NCBI GenBank assembly: GCA_947165675.1
Contig: CAMVBJ010000017.1
Coordinates: 1 to 64,000 of the forward strand
Source of the DNA: an uncultured Prevotellaceae bacterium
Lineage (GTDB): Bacteria; Bacteroidota; Bacteroidia; Bacteroidales; Muribaculaceae
Direction of reading: 5' to 3'
DNA: 64,000 nucleotides
The notes beneath the pieces were generated by a model. That model was not told where the DNA came from, did not search any database, and worked only from the letters and a program-made list of their open reading frames with translations. Made by a program: the position numbers and the translations under genes. This document shows positions 47,901-55,431 of this stretch, piece by piece. Within the stretch, counting starts at the first letter, position 1, and each line of letters opens with the position of its first letter.

Positions 47901-48199
47901 TTGGGCTGACCACCGGTCGAGGGCATCACATAGATGTCGTTATTGCCCTTGCGGTCGCTGGCAAAGGCCAGCGTAGCGCCGTCGGGTGACCACACGGGCA
48001 TGGATTCATAACTCGACTGTGAGGTCAATTGCACAGCCTGTCCGCCAGCAGCGGGAACGACATAGATGTCACCCTTGTAGCAGAACGCGATCTTGTTACC
48101 GTCAGGCGAGATGCTCGCATAACGCATCCACAACGGCGTGTCGGCCATCGCGGTCATCGCCGTCACTGCGGCGAGAGAGAGCAAGATTTTTTTCATCAT
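44948..48199 (-). CDS. Tricorn-like S41 family protease (beta-propeller + PDZ + S41)
   Basis: WD40/TolB-like propeller repeats (ISPDGNKIAFCYKGDIYVV), PDZ-like GTILEKINGTAID, S41 core GIVIDTRFNGGGRLHEDI; start trimmed to MMKKILLSLAAV. Confidence 0.9.
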   Translation of the reverse strand: MMKKILLSLAAVTAMTAMADTPLWMRYASISPDGNKIAFCYKGDIYVVPAAGGQAVQLTSQSSYESMPVWSPDGATLAFASDRKGNNDIYVMPSTGGQPKRLTRNSAAETPWTFSPDGKYIYYSASIQDPASSMLFPSGRLTEVYKVPVEGGRSTRELGTPAEYITWNKTGDYFVYQDRKGGEDEYRKHHTSSITRDIWCYDAKTKKHTNLTNIGGEDRNPVLSPDGKTVYFLSERNGGSMNVYSMPLDRPSQLKAETNFTVNPVRFLSIADNGTLCFTQDGELYTMRQGGQPSKVNVSLWHDDSDQIQRLSFSRGATDAAVSPDGKMVAFVVRGEVFVTSVEYNTTKRITSTPEAENWVSWGADNRTLAYATERNGNWQLVLATIERKDDPNFANATLIKEEILLPSTTVERTRPCLSPDGKKLAFIEDRFSLKVLDLKTKQVTQVTDGSTWYETNGEFNYSWSPDGKWFALEFIGNQRDPYTDIGIVPATGGKITNITGSAYISEDPRWVMEGNAIMFRSNRYGMRSHASWGSQDDVFLAFVNQEALDRYNLNKEDYELLTEAEKEAKKAEDKAAEAAKNSKKKGKAAAAPKADDKSVKVELDGIEDRIVRVTPNSSNISGCMITPDGESLYYLSAFESGYDLWKMDLRKHETKLLNKMGGGGADIQASKDGKTLFVLGGSKMQKLAVASDKLTPITYTADMKMDLFAEREYMFNHVDKQIEKRFYNLTYHGCDWKANVETYRKFLPHINNNQDFANLLSELLGELNASHTGGRYYPNGGETTSDLGLIYDWNYTGNGLKIDEIIADGPLAKAKSQIKPGTILEKINGTAIDEENDYTELLNGQTGKKTLLSLYNPKTGKRWEEVVKPISKGALSDLMYKRWVKRNAQIVDSLSGGRLGYVHLESMNDASFRDLYSDVLGKYNKRDGIVIDTRFNGGGRLHEDIEMFFSGKKYFTQVVRGREACDMPSRRWNKPSIMLQCEANYSNAHGTPWVYSHDKLGKLVGMPVPGTMSSVSWERLQDSSLVFGIPIIGYLLPEGNYLENTQLEPDIKVANNPETVVSGEDLQLKAAVEELMRECGLK

Positions 48200-48228
48200 G
48201 ATTTTATAATTTGATTGGGTTTTATCCT

Positions 48229-48236
48229 GCAAATTT
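48229..48236 (-). promoter_or_regulatory. -7 box (TAAATTTG) for tricorn-like gene
   Basis: Reverse complement CAAATTTA 30 nt upstream of trimmed start; supports trimming. Confidence 0.5.
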
Positions 48237-48316
48237 ACAAAAAAGTCGGCACGTGACCCACATCTTAAACAATAAATCTCCCAAAATGGCCAAGTTTATA
48301 AAGTTTATAAATGCTG

Positions 48317-48354
48317 CCAGCCGCTGTGTCCTGATCATCGGTAACAGCGGCTGG
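48317..48354. terminator. Hairpin terminator
   Basis: CCAGCCGCTGT..ACAGCGGCTGG. Confidence 0.65.
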
Positions 48355-48375
48355 CGGATATGGGGTACGAGAGAA

Positions 48376-49287
48376 TCACTTGCCAGGATCCTCCTCACTG
48401 TCTCCCAGCAGTGCCTTGTAGAATTCTAACGAGACCCTGGGATCCTCGCTGAGTTTTGCGCCATGTTCCTTCATCCAATCCACGTAGTTCAGATTTTGAG
48501 TAGCCGTTTGAGTGGCTTCATCATCGGAGCCGGCGTAAGTCATCAATTTGCTATAAGCCTGATTGGAATAGAGTTTTGCAGCATAATCAATATCTTCAAG
48601 AGTCAGATTGCCGTAAGCGCTATTCAGCAATATCGCGGGCAGGCTCTTTAATATCATGTCCTTAGCATCCTCAGTCGCCTCTGTCAAGTCGGGATCAATA
48701 GAGGTGGATTGATCCATCCTCTTGATCATTGCTTCCTTCATGCTCTTGACCACAGGCGACTCCAGCATCACTTTATTGAATTTTTCGGCATAAGCGGGGT
48801 CGATGTCGGGATTGGGTTGAACAGTCTGCAGACGTTCAGCCATTCCTGTATCCTTGTACACGCCTTCGGAAGCATTCTTCATCATTTCCATGAGCGGCTC
48901 CATCAAGTAAGCAACAAAATCAACCATCCACGCCTTCTGGCGGACTTCAAAGGCCTTATACTCGGGCATAGCATACAACGAAGATAATTCTTTCAAGTCG
49001 ACCTCGGTCATGCCGCAGGATTTCAACAAGGGCACGGAAATGTCCAGATAGACCTCATCAAGGCGTTCATCTATAAAACGCTTTGTCAACTGGTCAATGT
49101 CCACATCACCGCTCCTGTCAAACAACATGCTCATCGTTGTAACGAGCGACTTGGCATTCTCGAATTGGCCACTAACTGCCATAAAGTCCTTCACAGCCTC
49201 GCGGTAACTGTCCTGAGCATTGCTGCTGGCGGCAACCATCATCGCAAACAGCACAATAAGTAATACTGGTCTTTTCATAATATTCAT
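48376..49287 (-). CDS. DUF2059-like protein
   Basis: 303 aa, signal peptide, repeated helical domain with AYSKLMTYAGSDDEATQT. Confidence 0.65.
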   Translation of the reverse strand: MNIMKRPVLLIVLFAMMVAASSNAQDSYREAVKDFMAVSGQFENAKSLVTTMSMLFDRSGDVDIDQLTKRFIDERLDEVYLDISVPLLKSCGMTEVDLKELSSLYAMPEYKAFEVRQKAWMVDFVAYLMEPLMEMMKNASEGVYKDTGMAERLQTVQPNPDIDPAYAEKFNKVMLESPVVKSMKEAMIKRMDQSTSIDPDLTEATEDAKDMILKSLPAILLNSAYGNLTLEDIDYAAKLYSNQAYSKLMTYAGSDDEATQTATQNLNYVDWMKEHGAKLSEDPRVSLEFYKALLGDSEEDPGK

Positions 49288-49323
49288 CTTTTATTAGGTT
49301 TAACATCATTCTCATTCTTGTCG

Positions 49324-49331
49324 CAAAGATA
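49324..49331 (-). promoter_or_regulatory. -7 box (TATCTTTG) for 48376..49287
   Basis: Reverse complement CAAAGATA. Confidence 0.5.
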
Positions 49332-49481
49332 TATAACTTTTTTTTTGTACCGCAATATCCAGTGATTTTTTGGGGGATAACTATTCGCCTAATACGCATA
49401 ATTACCAATTCAGGCCAGGTCGCTGAATAGATATTTTTAAGGTCGTAATATAAAATAACATTAAAATTCCCCGCTTTCAGT

Positions 49482-49511
49482 TTGCGCCACCAGAAAATGT
49501 TCCTAACTTTG
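49482..49511 (+). promoter_or_regulatory. Promoter: TTG-19-TAACTTTG
   Basis: TTG 49482-49484, TAACTTTG 49504-49511, upstream of DUF1573 pair. Confidence 0.7.
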
Positions 49512-49544
49512 CAGATTAGACTTAAAACCAATAGATAATTGACA

Positions 49545-49937
49545 ATGACTAAACGTTTTTTTATAGCGGTTGTTGCAGTGTTCATGGTGGCACTGAGCGC
49601 CGTGGCCGACGGCAAACAGGCCGAAGCCACTTTCTCGATCAAGAGTCACGACTTCGGCACCATCCAGGAGGCTAAGGGTCCTGTAAGTTGCACCTTTGAG
49701 TTCACCAACACGGGCGACAAGCCGCTGTTGATCATCGATGCGACAGCATCCTGCGGTTGCACCCGTCCCGAGTATCCCTCCAAGCCCATCAAGCCAGGCA
49801 AGAAGGGCAAAATCAAGGTGACTTATAGCCCCATCGGACGCCCCGGCGCTTTCAAGAAGACCGTTAAGGTCAAGACCAACGGCAAGGAGCGCACAACCAC
49901 ACTGCACATCCAGGGCACCGTCATTCCCAAGAAATAG
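49545..49937 (+). CDS. DUF1573 protein (single domain)
   Basis: SHDFGTIQEAKGPVSCTFEFTNTGDKPLLIIDATASCGCTRPEYP; ATG at 49545 preferred over TTG 49539. Confidence 0.88.
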   Translation: MTKRFFIAVVAVFMVALSAVADGKQAEATFSIKSHDFGTIQEAKGPVSCTFEFTNTGDKPLLIIDATASCGCTRPEYPSKPIKPGKKGKIKVTYSPIGRPGAFKKTVKVKTNGKERTTTLHIQGTVIPKK

Positions 49938-49939
49938 AA

Positions 49940-51043
49940 GTGATACGGGCGTTGTACATAGTGACATTGCTTGTCACAACTGTGATTTCGCTTGCCGCTC
50001 AGCCCCAGGCTACATGGCTTGAACGCAAGCATGACTTCGCCGTATTCAAGGAACAGGACGGCAAGGTCACCTGCCAGATGAGGTTGGTGAACTCGGGTAA
50101 CCAGCCATTGCTTATTGTCAAAGCCCAGGCTGGATGTGGCTGTACCGGGGTCCATTACCCCGAAGAGGCCATCGCCCCTGGCGACACAGCGACTGTGAGC
50201 ATCACCTACAATCCATCGGGAAGGCCAGGACAGTTCACCAAGCAGGTACTGATTTTCACCAACACCACGCCCAAGCGCTCCATCCTGGAAATTACCGGAA
50301 ACGTCATTCCCACCGAATCGACACTCAACAAGCAGTACCCGCTACAAGCCGGGGCCTTGCGCATCAGCCAGCGCGACATCCCCATGGGGGAACTCGTCAA
50401 GGGCAAGAACAAGACCGAATACCTGAGCGCCTATAATGCCTCGACCGACACATTGCTGGTGAGCGTGCAGGGTGGCAACTCCCACATCAAGCCCGCTGTC
50501 GTCCCCGACACGGTGCCACCGGCCAAGGTCACGGCTCTCACCGTACATTACCTATCGGGCAATGCGCCCCTGTGGGGACTGAACACCGACACGTTGACGC
50601 TTTCCTGTCAACCATTGAGGGCAACATCAGCAACTTCGGCTGGAGAGGCTGACATCCACGTGATGGCCCAAGTCATCGAGTCATTTGACAACCTCACCGA
50701 CCAACAACGCGCCTGCGCCCCCATCATCTCAGTGGACTGCGGTGACCGACTTGACTTCGGGACCCTGACAGCGGGCGAAGTGGCAACGTGCACCTTCACC
50801 ATCACCAATAGGGGCAAGGATAAACTGACCCTGCGCCGGCTGTGGGCACCCGATGGCGAAGGTGTCACCATCAAGGCCGACAAGCAGGAAATCAAGCATG
50901 GCAAGAAGGCACAGGTCACGGTAAGCATTGACACATCCTTCCAGCACGGCGACATACTTAACGTGCCCATCACGCTGATGAGTAATGACCCCGATTCTCC
51001 ACGGGTCATCATTCGGCTGGTAGGCATCATCGATAAGAAATAA
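49940..51043 (+). CDS. DUF1573 protein (multi-domain)
   Basis: 367 aa; KHDFAVFKEQDGKVTCQMRLVNSGNQPLLIVKAQAGCGCTGVHYP plus C-terminal repeat FGTLTAGEVATCTFTITNRGKDKLTLRRLW; GTG start. Confidence 0.85.
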   Translation: MIRALYIVTLLVTTVISLAAQPQATWLERKHDFAVFKEQDGKVTCQMRLVNSGNQPLLIVKAQAGCGCTGVHYPEEAIAPGDTATVSITYNPSGRPGQFTKQVLIFTNTTPKRSILEITGNVIPTESTLNKQYPLQAGALRISQRDIPMGELVKGKNKTEYLSAYNASTDTLLVSVQGGNSHIKPAVVPDTVPPAKVTALTVHYLSGNAPLWGLNTDTLTLSCQPLRATSATSAGEADIHVMAQVIESFDNLTDQQRACAPIISVDCGDRLDFGTLTAGEVATCTFTITNRGKDKLTLRRLWAPDGEGVTIKADKQEIKHGKKAQVTVSIDTSFQHGDILNVPITLMSNDPDSPRVIIRLVGIIDKK

Positions 51044-51057
51044 CATAGAAAATATAT

Positions 51058-52212
51058 ATGGCAGACAAAACGAGAATCATACAGCACACCGAGGAATGTC
51101 CCAGCATGAATCATCCCGAAAATGATGACCAGTTTGCTGGATTGCAAGTCAATAGCGGCGTCGAGCAGCCGCCCATTGTTAATCCTTACCTCAAGCGCAA
51201 GCGCAAACCACAGTTGACGCCCGCCGAATATGTTGAGGGCATACGCAAGGGCAACCGTGCCGTGCTTGGGCAGGCGGTAACCCTGGTCGAGAGCCGCAAC
51301 GCCGAGCACCAGATCATCGCCCAAGAGGTCATCGAGAAGTGCCTGCCCTACACGGGCAACTCGCGCCGCATCGGCATCACTGGCGTGCCTGGAGCGGGCA
51401 AGAGCACATCGATTGACTCCTTCGGCATGCACGTCATCAAGCAGGGGCACAAACTCGCCGTCCTGGCCATCGACCCCAGCAGTGAACGCTCCAAGGGGTC
51501 CATCCTGGGCGACAAGACGCGCATGGAGCGCTTGGCCATCGAGCCCGACGTGTTTATCCGCCCTTCCCCCTCGGCAGGTTCGCTGGGCGGTGTGGCACGC
51601 AAGACGCGCGAGACCATCGTGCTGTGTGAGGCAGCCGGCTACGACACCATCTTTGTCGAGACCGTCGGCGTGGGACAGAGCGAAATCGCCGTCCACTCGA
51701 TGGTGGACTACTTCCTGCTCATCCAGCTTGCAGGAACCGGCGACGAGCTGCAAGGCATCAAGCGTGGCATCATGGAGATGGCCGACGGCATCGTCATCAA
51801 CAAGTGTGACGGTGACAACGTGGAGCGCGCCAAACTGGCTGCAGCCCAGTTCCGCAACGCCCTGCACCTCTATCCCCTACCCCCCAGCGGTTTCTTGCCC
51901 GAAGTCATTACCTACTCGGGCTACTACGACCTGAACATCGATGGCGTGTGGGACATGATTGATCGCTACTTCAAGCACGTTAAGGAGAGTGGCTACTTTG
52001 ACGAGAAACGCCATGAACAGGAGCGCTACTGGATGCGTGAGACCATCAACGAGCAGTTGCTGGCACGATTCTACTTTGACCCCGAAATCGAACGTCTGCT
52101 CTCCATCAAGGAGGACACCGTGCTGGCGGGCAAGCAGACCTCCTTTGTCGCTGCCAGCGATGTGCTCAACTTCTACTACAGCAAGATTATTCACGAACAT
52201 AACAAGTCATGA
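51058..52212 (+). CDS. meaB: Methylmalonyl-CoA mutase-associated GTPase
   Basis: 384 aa; RIGITGVPGAGKSTSIDSFG, LAIDPSSERSKGSILGDKTRM, ETVGVGQSE. Confidence 0.95.
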   Translation: MADKTRIIQHTEECPSMNHPENDDQFAGLQVNSGVEQPPIVNPYLKRKRKPQLTPAEYVEGIRKGNRAVLGQAVTLVESRNAEHQIIAQEVIEKCLPYTGNSRRIGITGVPGAGKSTSIDSFGMHVIKQGHKLAVLAIDPSSERSKGSILGDKTRMERLAIEPDVFIRPSPSAGSLGGVARKTRETIVLCEAAGYDTIFVETVGVGQSEIAVHSMVDYFLLIQLAGTGDELQGIKRGIMEMADGIVINKCDGDNVERAKLAAAQFRNALHLYPLPPSGFLPEVITYSGYYDLNIDGVWDMIDRYFKHVKESGYFDEKRHEQERYWMRETINEQLLARFYFDPEIERLLSIKEDTVLAGKQTSFVAASDVLNFYYSKIIHEHNKS

Positions 52213-52676
52213 AAAAGTTTGCAATCATCTTATCCGTTACGCTTGCAGTACTGCTTTGTTGCCAGTGCGCCACTTCACAGTATGCACGGGCCAAGAAGGG
52301 TGCCAAGTCCATCCCCTTTGTGACCCTGGACAACTACTATGTGCGCAACGACATCGACTGCAGCAAGCAGCAACGGCTCATCATTGACAATGAGCGGGAC
52401 TTTAACGCGGTATTTGGTTATGCGGCTGTCATGGGCGGGCTTCCCACCGACATCAACTGGAAGAAGCAGTTTGTCATTGCGATTATCCTGCCCGAGACCA
52501 ACCGTACAACCAACGTGATTCCTCAAGACGTGAAGCAAAGTCCCGGTAATATCATTTTCAAGTACCAGCTGAACCGTGGTCTCAAAACAGGCTACCGCCA
52601 AGTACCCTTTGCAGCCGTCGCGCTCAACAGAGCCGAGGATCCGCAACAAATTGCAGTATTCTTTATAGAAAAGTAA
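52209..52676 (+). CDS. Hypothetical lipoprotein
   Basis: 155 aa; lipobox LLCCQCA; ATGA overlap with meaB. Confidence 0.7.
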   Translation: MKKFAIILSVTLAVLLCCQCATSQYARAKKGAKSIPFVTLDNYYVRNDIDCSKQQRLIIDNERDFNAVFGYAAVMGGLPTDINWKKQFVIAIILPETNRTTNVIPQDVKQSPGNIIFKYQLNRGLKTGYRQVPFAAVALNRAEDPQQIAVFFIEK

Positions 52677-52688
52677 AAAACCACTGAA

Positions 52689-53210
52689 ATGGAAGGAAAT
52701 TTCTGTTATCGATATCCGCATCCCGCTGTCACGACCGACTGCGTCGTTTTTGGTTACGATGGATTAAAACTCAACGTGCTACTCATCGAACGTGGCAATG
52801 AGCCCTACAAGGGATGCTGGGCGTTCCCTGGTGGATTCCTCAACATCGATGAGGATGCACCCGACGGTGCCCGTCGCGAGTTGTTTGAGGAAACCGGACT
52901 CCATGTGACCAATATCGAGCAACTGGGCGCTTTTGCCACACCCGATCGAGACCCGCGCGAGCGTGTCATCTCAATCGCCTTTTTCACTCTCACTCATGTG
53001 CAGGACGTCAAGGGAGCCGATGATGCCAATGTCGCCCGCTGGTACCCCATCAACCAACTGCCCGAGCTGGCTTTTGACCATCAGGAGATGTTCAACATGG
53101 CATTGCAACGCCTCTCGGATTACCTCAAGCTTAAGACGGGTAACTTCTTCAGCGGTGACTTCTCTTATGAGGAAATCGACATGATTTACTTTGCCACACT
53201 CACACGGTAA
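52689..53210 (+). CDS. NUDIX hydrolase
   Basis: 173 aa; Nudix box GGFLNIDEDAPDGARRELFEETGL. Confidence 0.92.
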   Translation: MEGNFCYRYPHPAVTTDCVVFGYDGLKLNVLLIERGNEPYKGCWAFPGGFLNIDEDAPDGARRELFEETGLHVTNIEQLGAFATPDRDPRERVISIAFFTLTHVQDVKGADDANVARWYPINQLPELAFDHQEMFNMALQRLSDYLKLKTGNFFSGDFSYEEIDMIYFATLTR

Positions 53211-53239
53211 TCACGGCTGGTTAAATTGCTAACAAATGT

Positions 53240-53277
53240 AAAAATTCACAGTAACGGTTGCGTTACTGTGAATTTTT
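53240..53277. terminator. Strong terminator hairpin after NUDIX gene
   Basis: AAAAATTCACAGTAAC..GTTACTGTGAATTTTT perfect 16 bp arms. Confidence 0.85.
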
Positions 53278-53312
53278 GTTAATTATTGACCACTTCGTGT
53301 TAGAAAAGTATG

Positions 53313-53341
53313 TTGTAAAACATATTTTGATACTATCTTTG
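53313..53341 (+). promoter_or_regulatory. Orphan promoter TTG-18-TATCTTTG
   Basis: TTG 53313-53315, TATCTTTG 53334-53341, no ORF immediately downstream. Confidence 0.65.
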
Positions 53342-53347
53342 CATCGG

Positions 53348-53506
53348 TTTTTCATGGTATTAGTTTTTAAGGTTATGAGAAGTCGAGTGTCGTGAGGCAG
53401 TTGTCTTTCTCAGAAAAAACAGAAAAGAATGTTTTAAGGTTTATGTTAATGGTATTAGAAGGTTAATTAGTTAAGCAATCCCCGACGTGAGTCGAGGATT
53501 TTTTTT
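53348..53506 (+). ncRNA. Candidate small RNA (~160 nt)
   Basis: Own promoter and intrinsic terminator (AATCCCCGAC-GTGA-GTCGAGGATT + T-run at 53477-53506), no convincing ORF. Confidence 0.6.
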
Positions 53507-53571
53507 GCCCTTACCTGAAGAGTTATTGGCAATAATCGTTACCTTTGCAACCCACAACACTAAACAACTGA

Positions 53572-54426
53572 ATGACTATGAGCAAGAACTTTATTTTCGT
53601 CCTTCTGGCAATGACCGCTCTCTGGTCTTGCGGTAACAATGGTAACACCAACCAAGTCAGCGATGACCCCAAGGTCACTGATAGCACTTTGTGCCAGTTC
53701 AGTAATCTTGATGTGGAGAAAATGTTCTCCTACGTCGATGATGACGGCGACACGCTGTATTATGACAACTCTTTCTCGGCGTTCTGGCCCCTGGCCATCA
53801 ATGGCAAGCCCTGCCCTCAACTACAGCAGGCCCTTTACAGAGCAATGACCGACAGTGCTGAACTCAATCAGTTGGACAAGGTCATTGATTTCCTGCTGAA
53901 TCCAGCCAACTACACTGAGATTGAAGCCGAACGGTTTACTCCCGTCAACGCCGTCATGCAGGATGATCGCAAACTCTCGACTAACGAGATTGACGTGGTC
54001 ATGCAGAGCATGAACGACCGCCTGCTCCTCTACCACCTGGCTACATTCTCCTACATGGCTGGGGGTGCCCATGGCACCTATGCCCACAACTATGTGACCT
54101 ATGACCTCAAGACCGAGAAAGCGGTTGAATTTGATGACGTGATTGCCGACACAACCCTGCTGCGCACTGCAATCCTCAAGGCCATCAAGAACACCTACAA
54201 CTATGACAAGGATGACCTGTTCATCCCCGACAACGGACTGCTACCCCTGCCGCGCGACTTCTACATCGAGGGCAGTGTATTCCACGCCGTTTATCAGGTC
54301 TATGACATCGCCAGCTATGCCCAGGGTGCCATCGATGCTCCCATCTACCCCTACCTGCTCAAGCCCGAGGAGATGAAACGCCTCTACACCCCCTACGGCC
54401 AAGAACTCATCGACTACACGGACTAA
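53572..54426 (+). CDS. DUF3298/RsiV-like lipoprotein
   Basis: 284 aa; lipobox LWSCGN; YMAGGAHGTYAHNYVTYDLKTEKAVEFDDVI. Confidence 0.8.
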   Translation: MTMSKNFIFVLLAMTALWSCGNNGNTNQVSDDPKVTDSTLCQFSNLDVEKMFSYVDDDGDTLYYDNSFSAFWPLAINGKPCPQLQQALYRAMTDSAELNQLDKVIDFLLNPANYTEIEAERFTPVNAVMQDDRKLSTNEIDVVMQSMNDRLLLYHLATFSYMAGGAHGTYAHNYVTYDLKTEKAVEFDDVIADTTLLRTAILKAIKNTYNYDKDDLFIPDNGLLPLPRDFYIEGSVFHAVYQVYDIASYAQGAIDAPIYPYLLKPEEMKRLYTPYGQELIDYTD

Positions 54427-54439
54427 CAATACCTGGGCT

Positions 54440-55195
54440 CTACAACAGTCCCTGATTGGTGACAACGGTCAGTGCCTCGGTAATGCTGCGCACGCCCAGC
54501 CGCTCAAACATCGCCCGCTTGTAGGTCTTGACAGTATCTAACGCACGACACATCTTGTCGGCAATCTGCGGTACGGTATAACCCTGCGCACTCAGGATGA
54601 GTACCTGCTTTTCCTGTGGGCGCAGGGTAATGCTTTTGCGCTCTTGCCAGCGGTGACTGTCAATGTCATACTCCCAATAGACCGGCTGTCCTTTCTTGCG
54701 AAATTCGATGTGACCAGGAGTATCGTGATGAGACAACGACACCACGCACATGGCCAGCCACGCCCGACCGTCGGGCGCGAGGGCAAACGGCGTGATCTTG
54801 TGGTTTACCAGATAGCAATCTTCACCGTTCCTGATATGGAAGTCATAGCTCATGAAGCAGCGACTGCGATCATCCAAGGGTTCCTCGTTGAAGCGCTTGA
54901 AACCCACTTCGTTGATCTCGGTCAACATGGGTTGTTCCTCGGCTGGTACATGGTCGATATACAGGCGGTAGCCCATCTGCTTCACCTCCTCGGCAGTATG
55001 ACCGCACAGGAACAACGGATTGCTCGCCACGTGCAGGAAACCTTGCCGGAGGTAGTCGATGACGTATATACTCTGGTAAGTGGCATTGGCCATCGCATCA
55101 ATGGCGCGTATCATGGGATCGAGATGCTGGTATCGATCGTCATCAATACCCTCAACACTGTTGGTCAACGTAAAAAAGTCCTCAACTTTAGCCAT
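54440..55195 (-). CDS. PAS-like + LuxR-type HTH transcriptional regulator
   Basis: HTH LRPQEKQVLILSAQGYTVPQIADKMCRALDTVKTYKRAMFERLGV; start trimmed to MAKVEDFF because -7 box TAACTTTG (55221-55228) abuts the ORF-track ATG. Confidence 0.85.
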   Translation of the reverse strand: MAKVEDFFTLTNSVEGIDDDRYQHLDPMIRAIDAMANATYQSIYVIDYLRQGFLHVASNPLFLCGHTAEEVKQMGYRLYIDHVPAEEQPMLTEINEVGFKRFNEEPLDDRSRCFMSYDFHIRNGEDCYLVNHKITPFALAPDGRAWLAMCVVSLSHHDTPGHIEFRKKGQPVYWEYDIDSHRWQERKSITLRPQEKQVLILSAQGYTVPQIADKMCRALDTVKTYKRAMFERLGVRSITEALTVVTNQGLL

Positions 55196-55304
55196 ATCGG
55201 TTTTCAGGTTTATAGTCATGCAAAGTTACCCCAAAAGCCTCGCCCAGCCAAGCGATGAAACTTAAAAAGCCTTATCATTAAGAAGCAGTAACTCAAACCC
55301 AGGA

Positions 55305-55383
55305 TTTTTAACACCCTAAAGTGTGAAAATGCGGTATCATTAGCCGGGAATTGCAACTTTTCACCCTTTAGTGCGTGTCTCTA
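55305..55383 (+). promoter_or_regulatory. Operator/promoter element copy 1
   Basis: ttttaACACCCTAAAGTGTGAAAAtgcggtatcattagcc..ttgcaacTTTTCACCCTTTAGTGCGTGTct; near-identical to 59701..59776; -7 TAATTTTG at 55400-55407. Confidence 0.8.
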
Positions 55384-55431
55384 TTGTACTTGGTCTCGAT
55401 AATTTTGCCATCGAACAACCAAAACAGAGAC

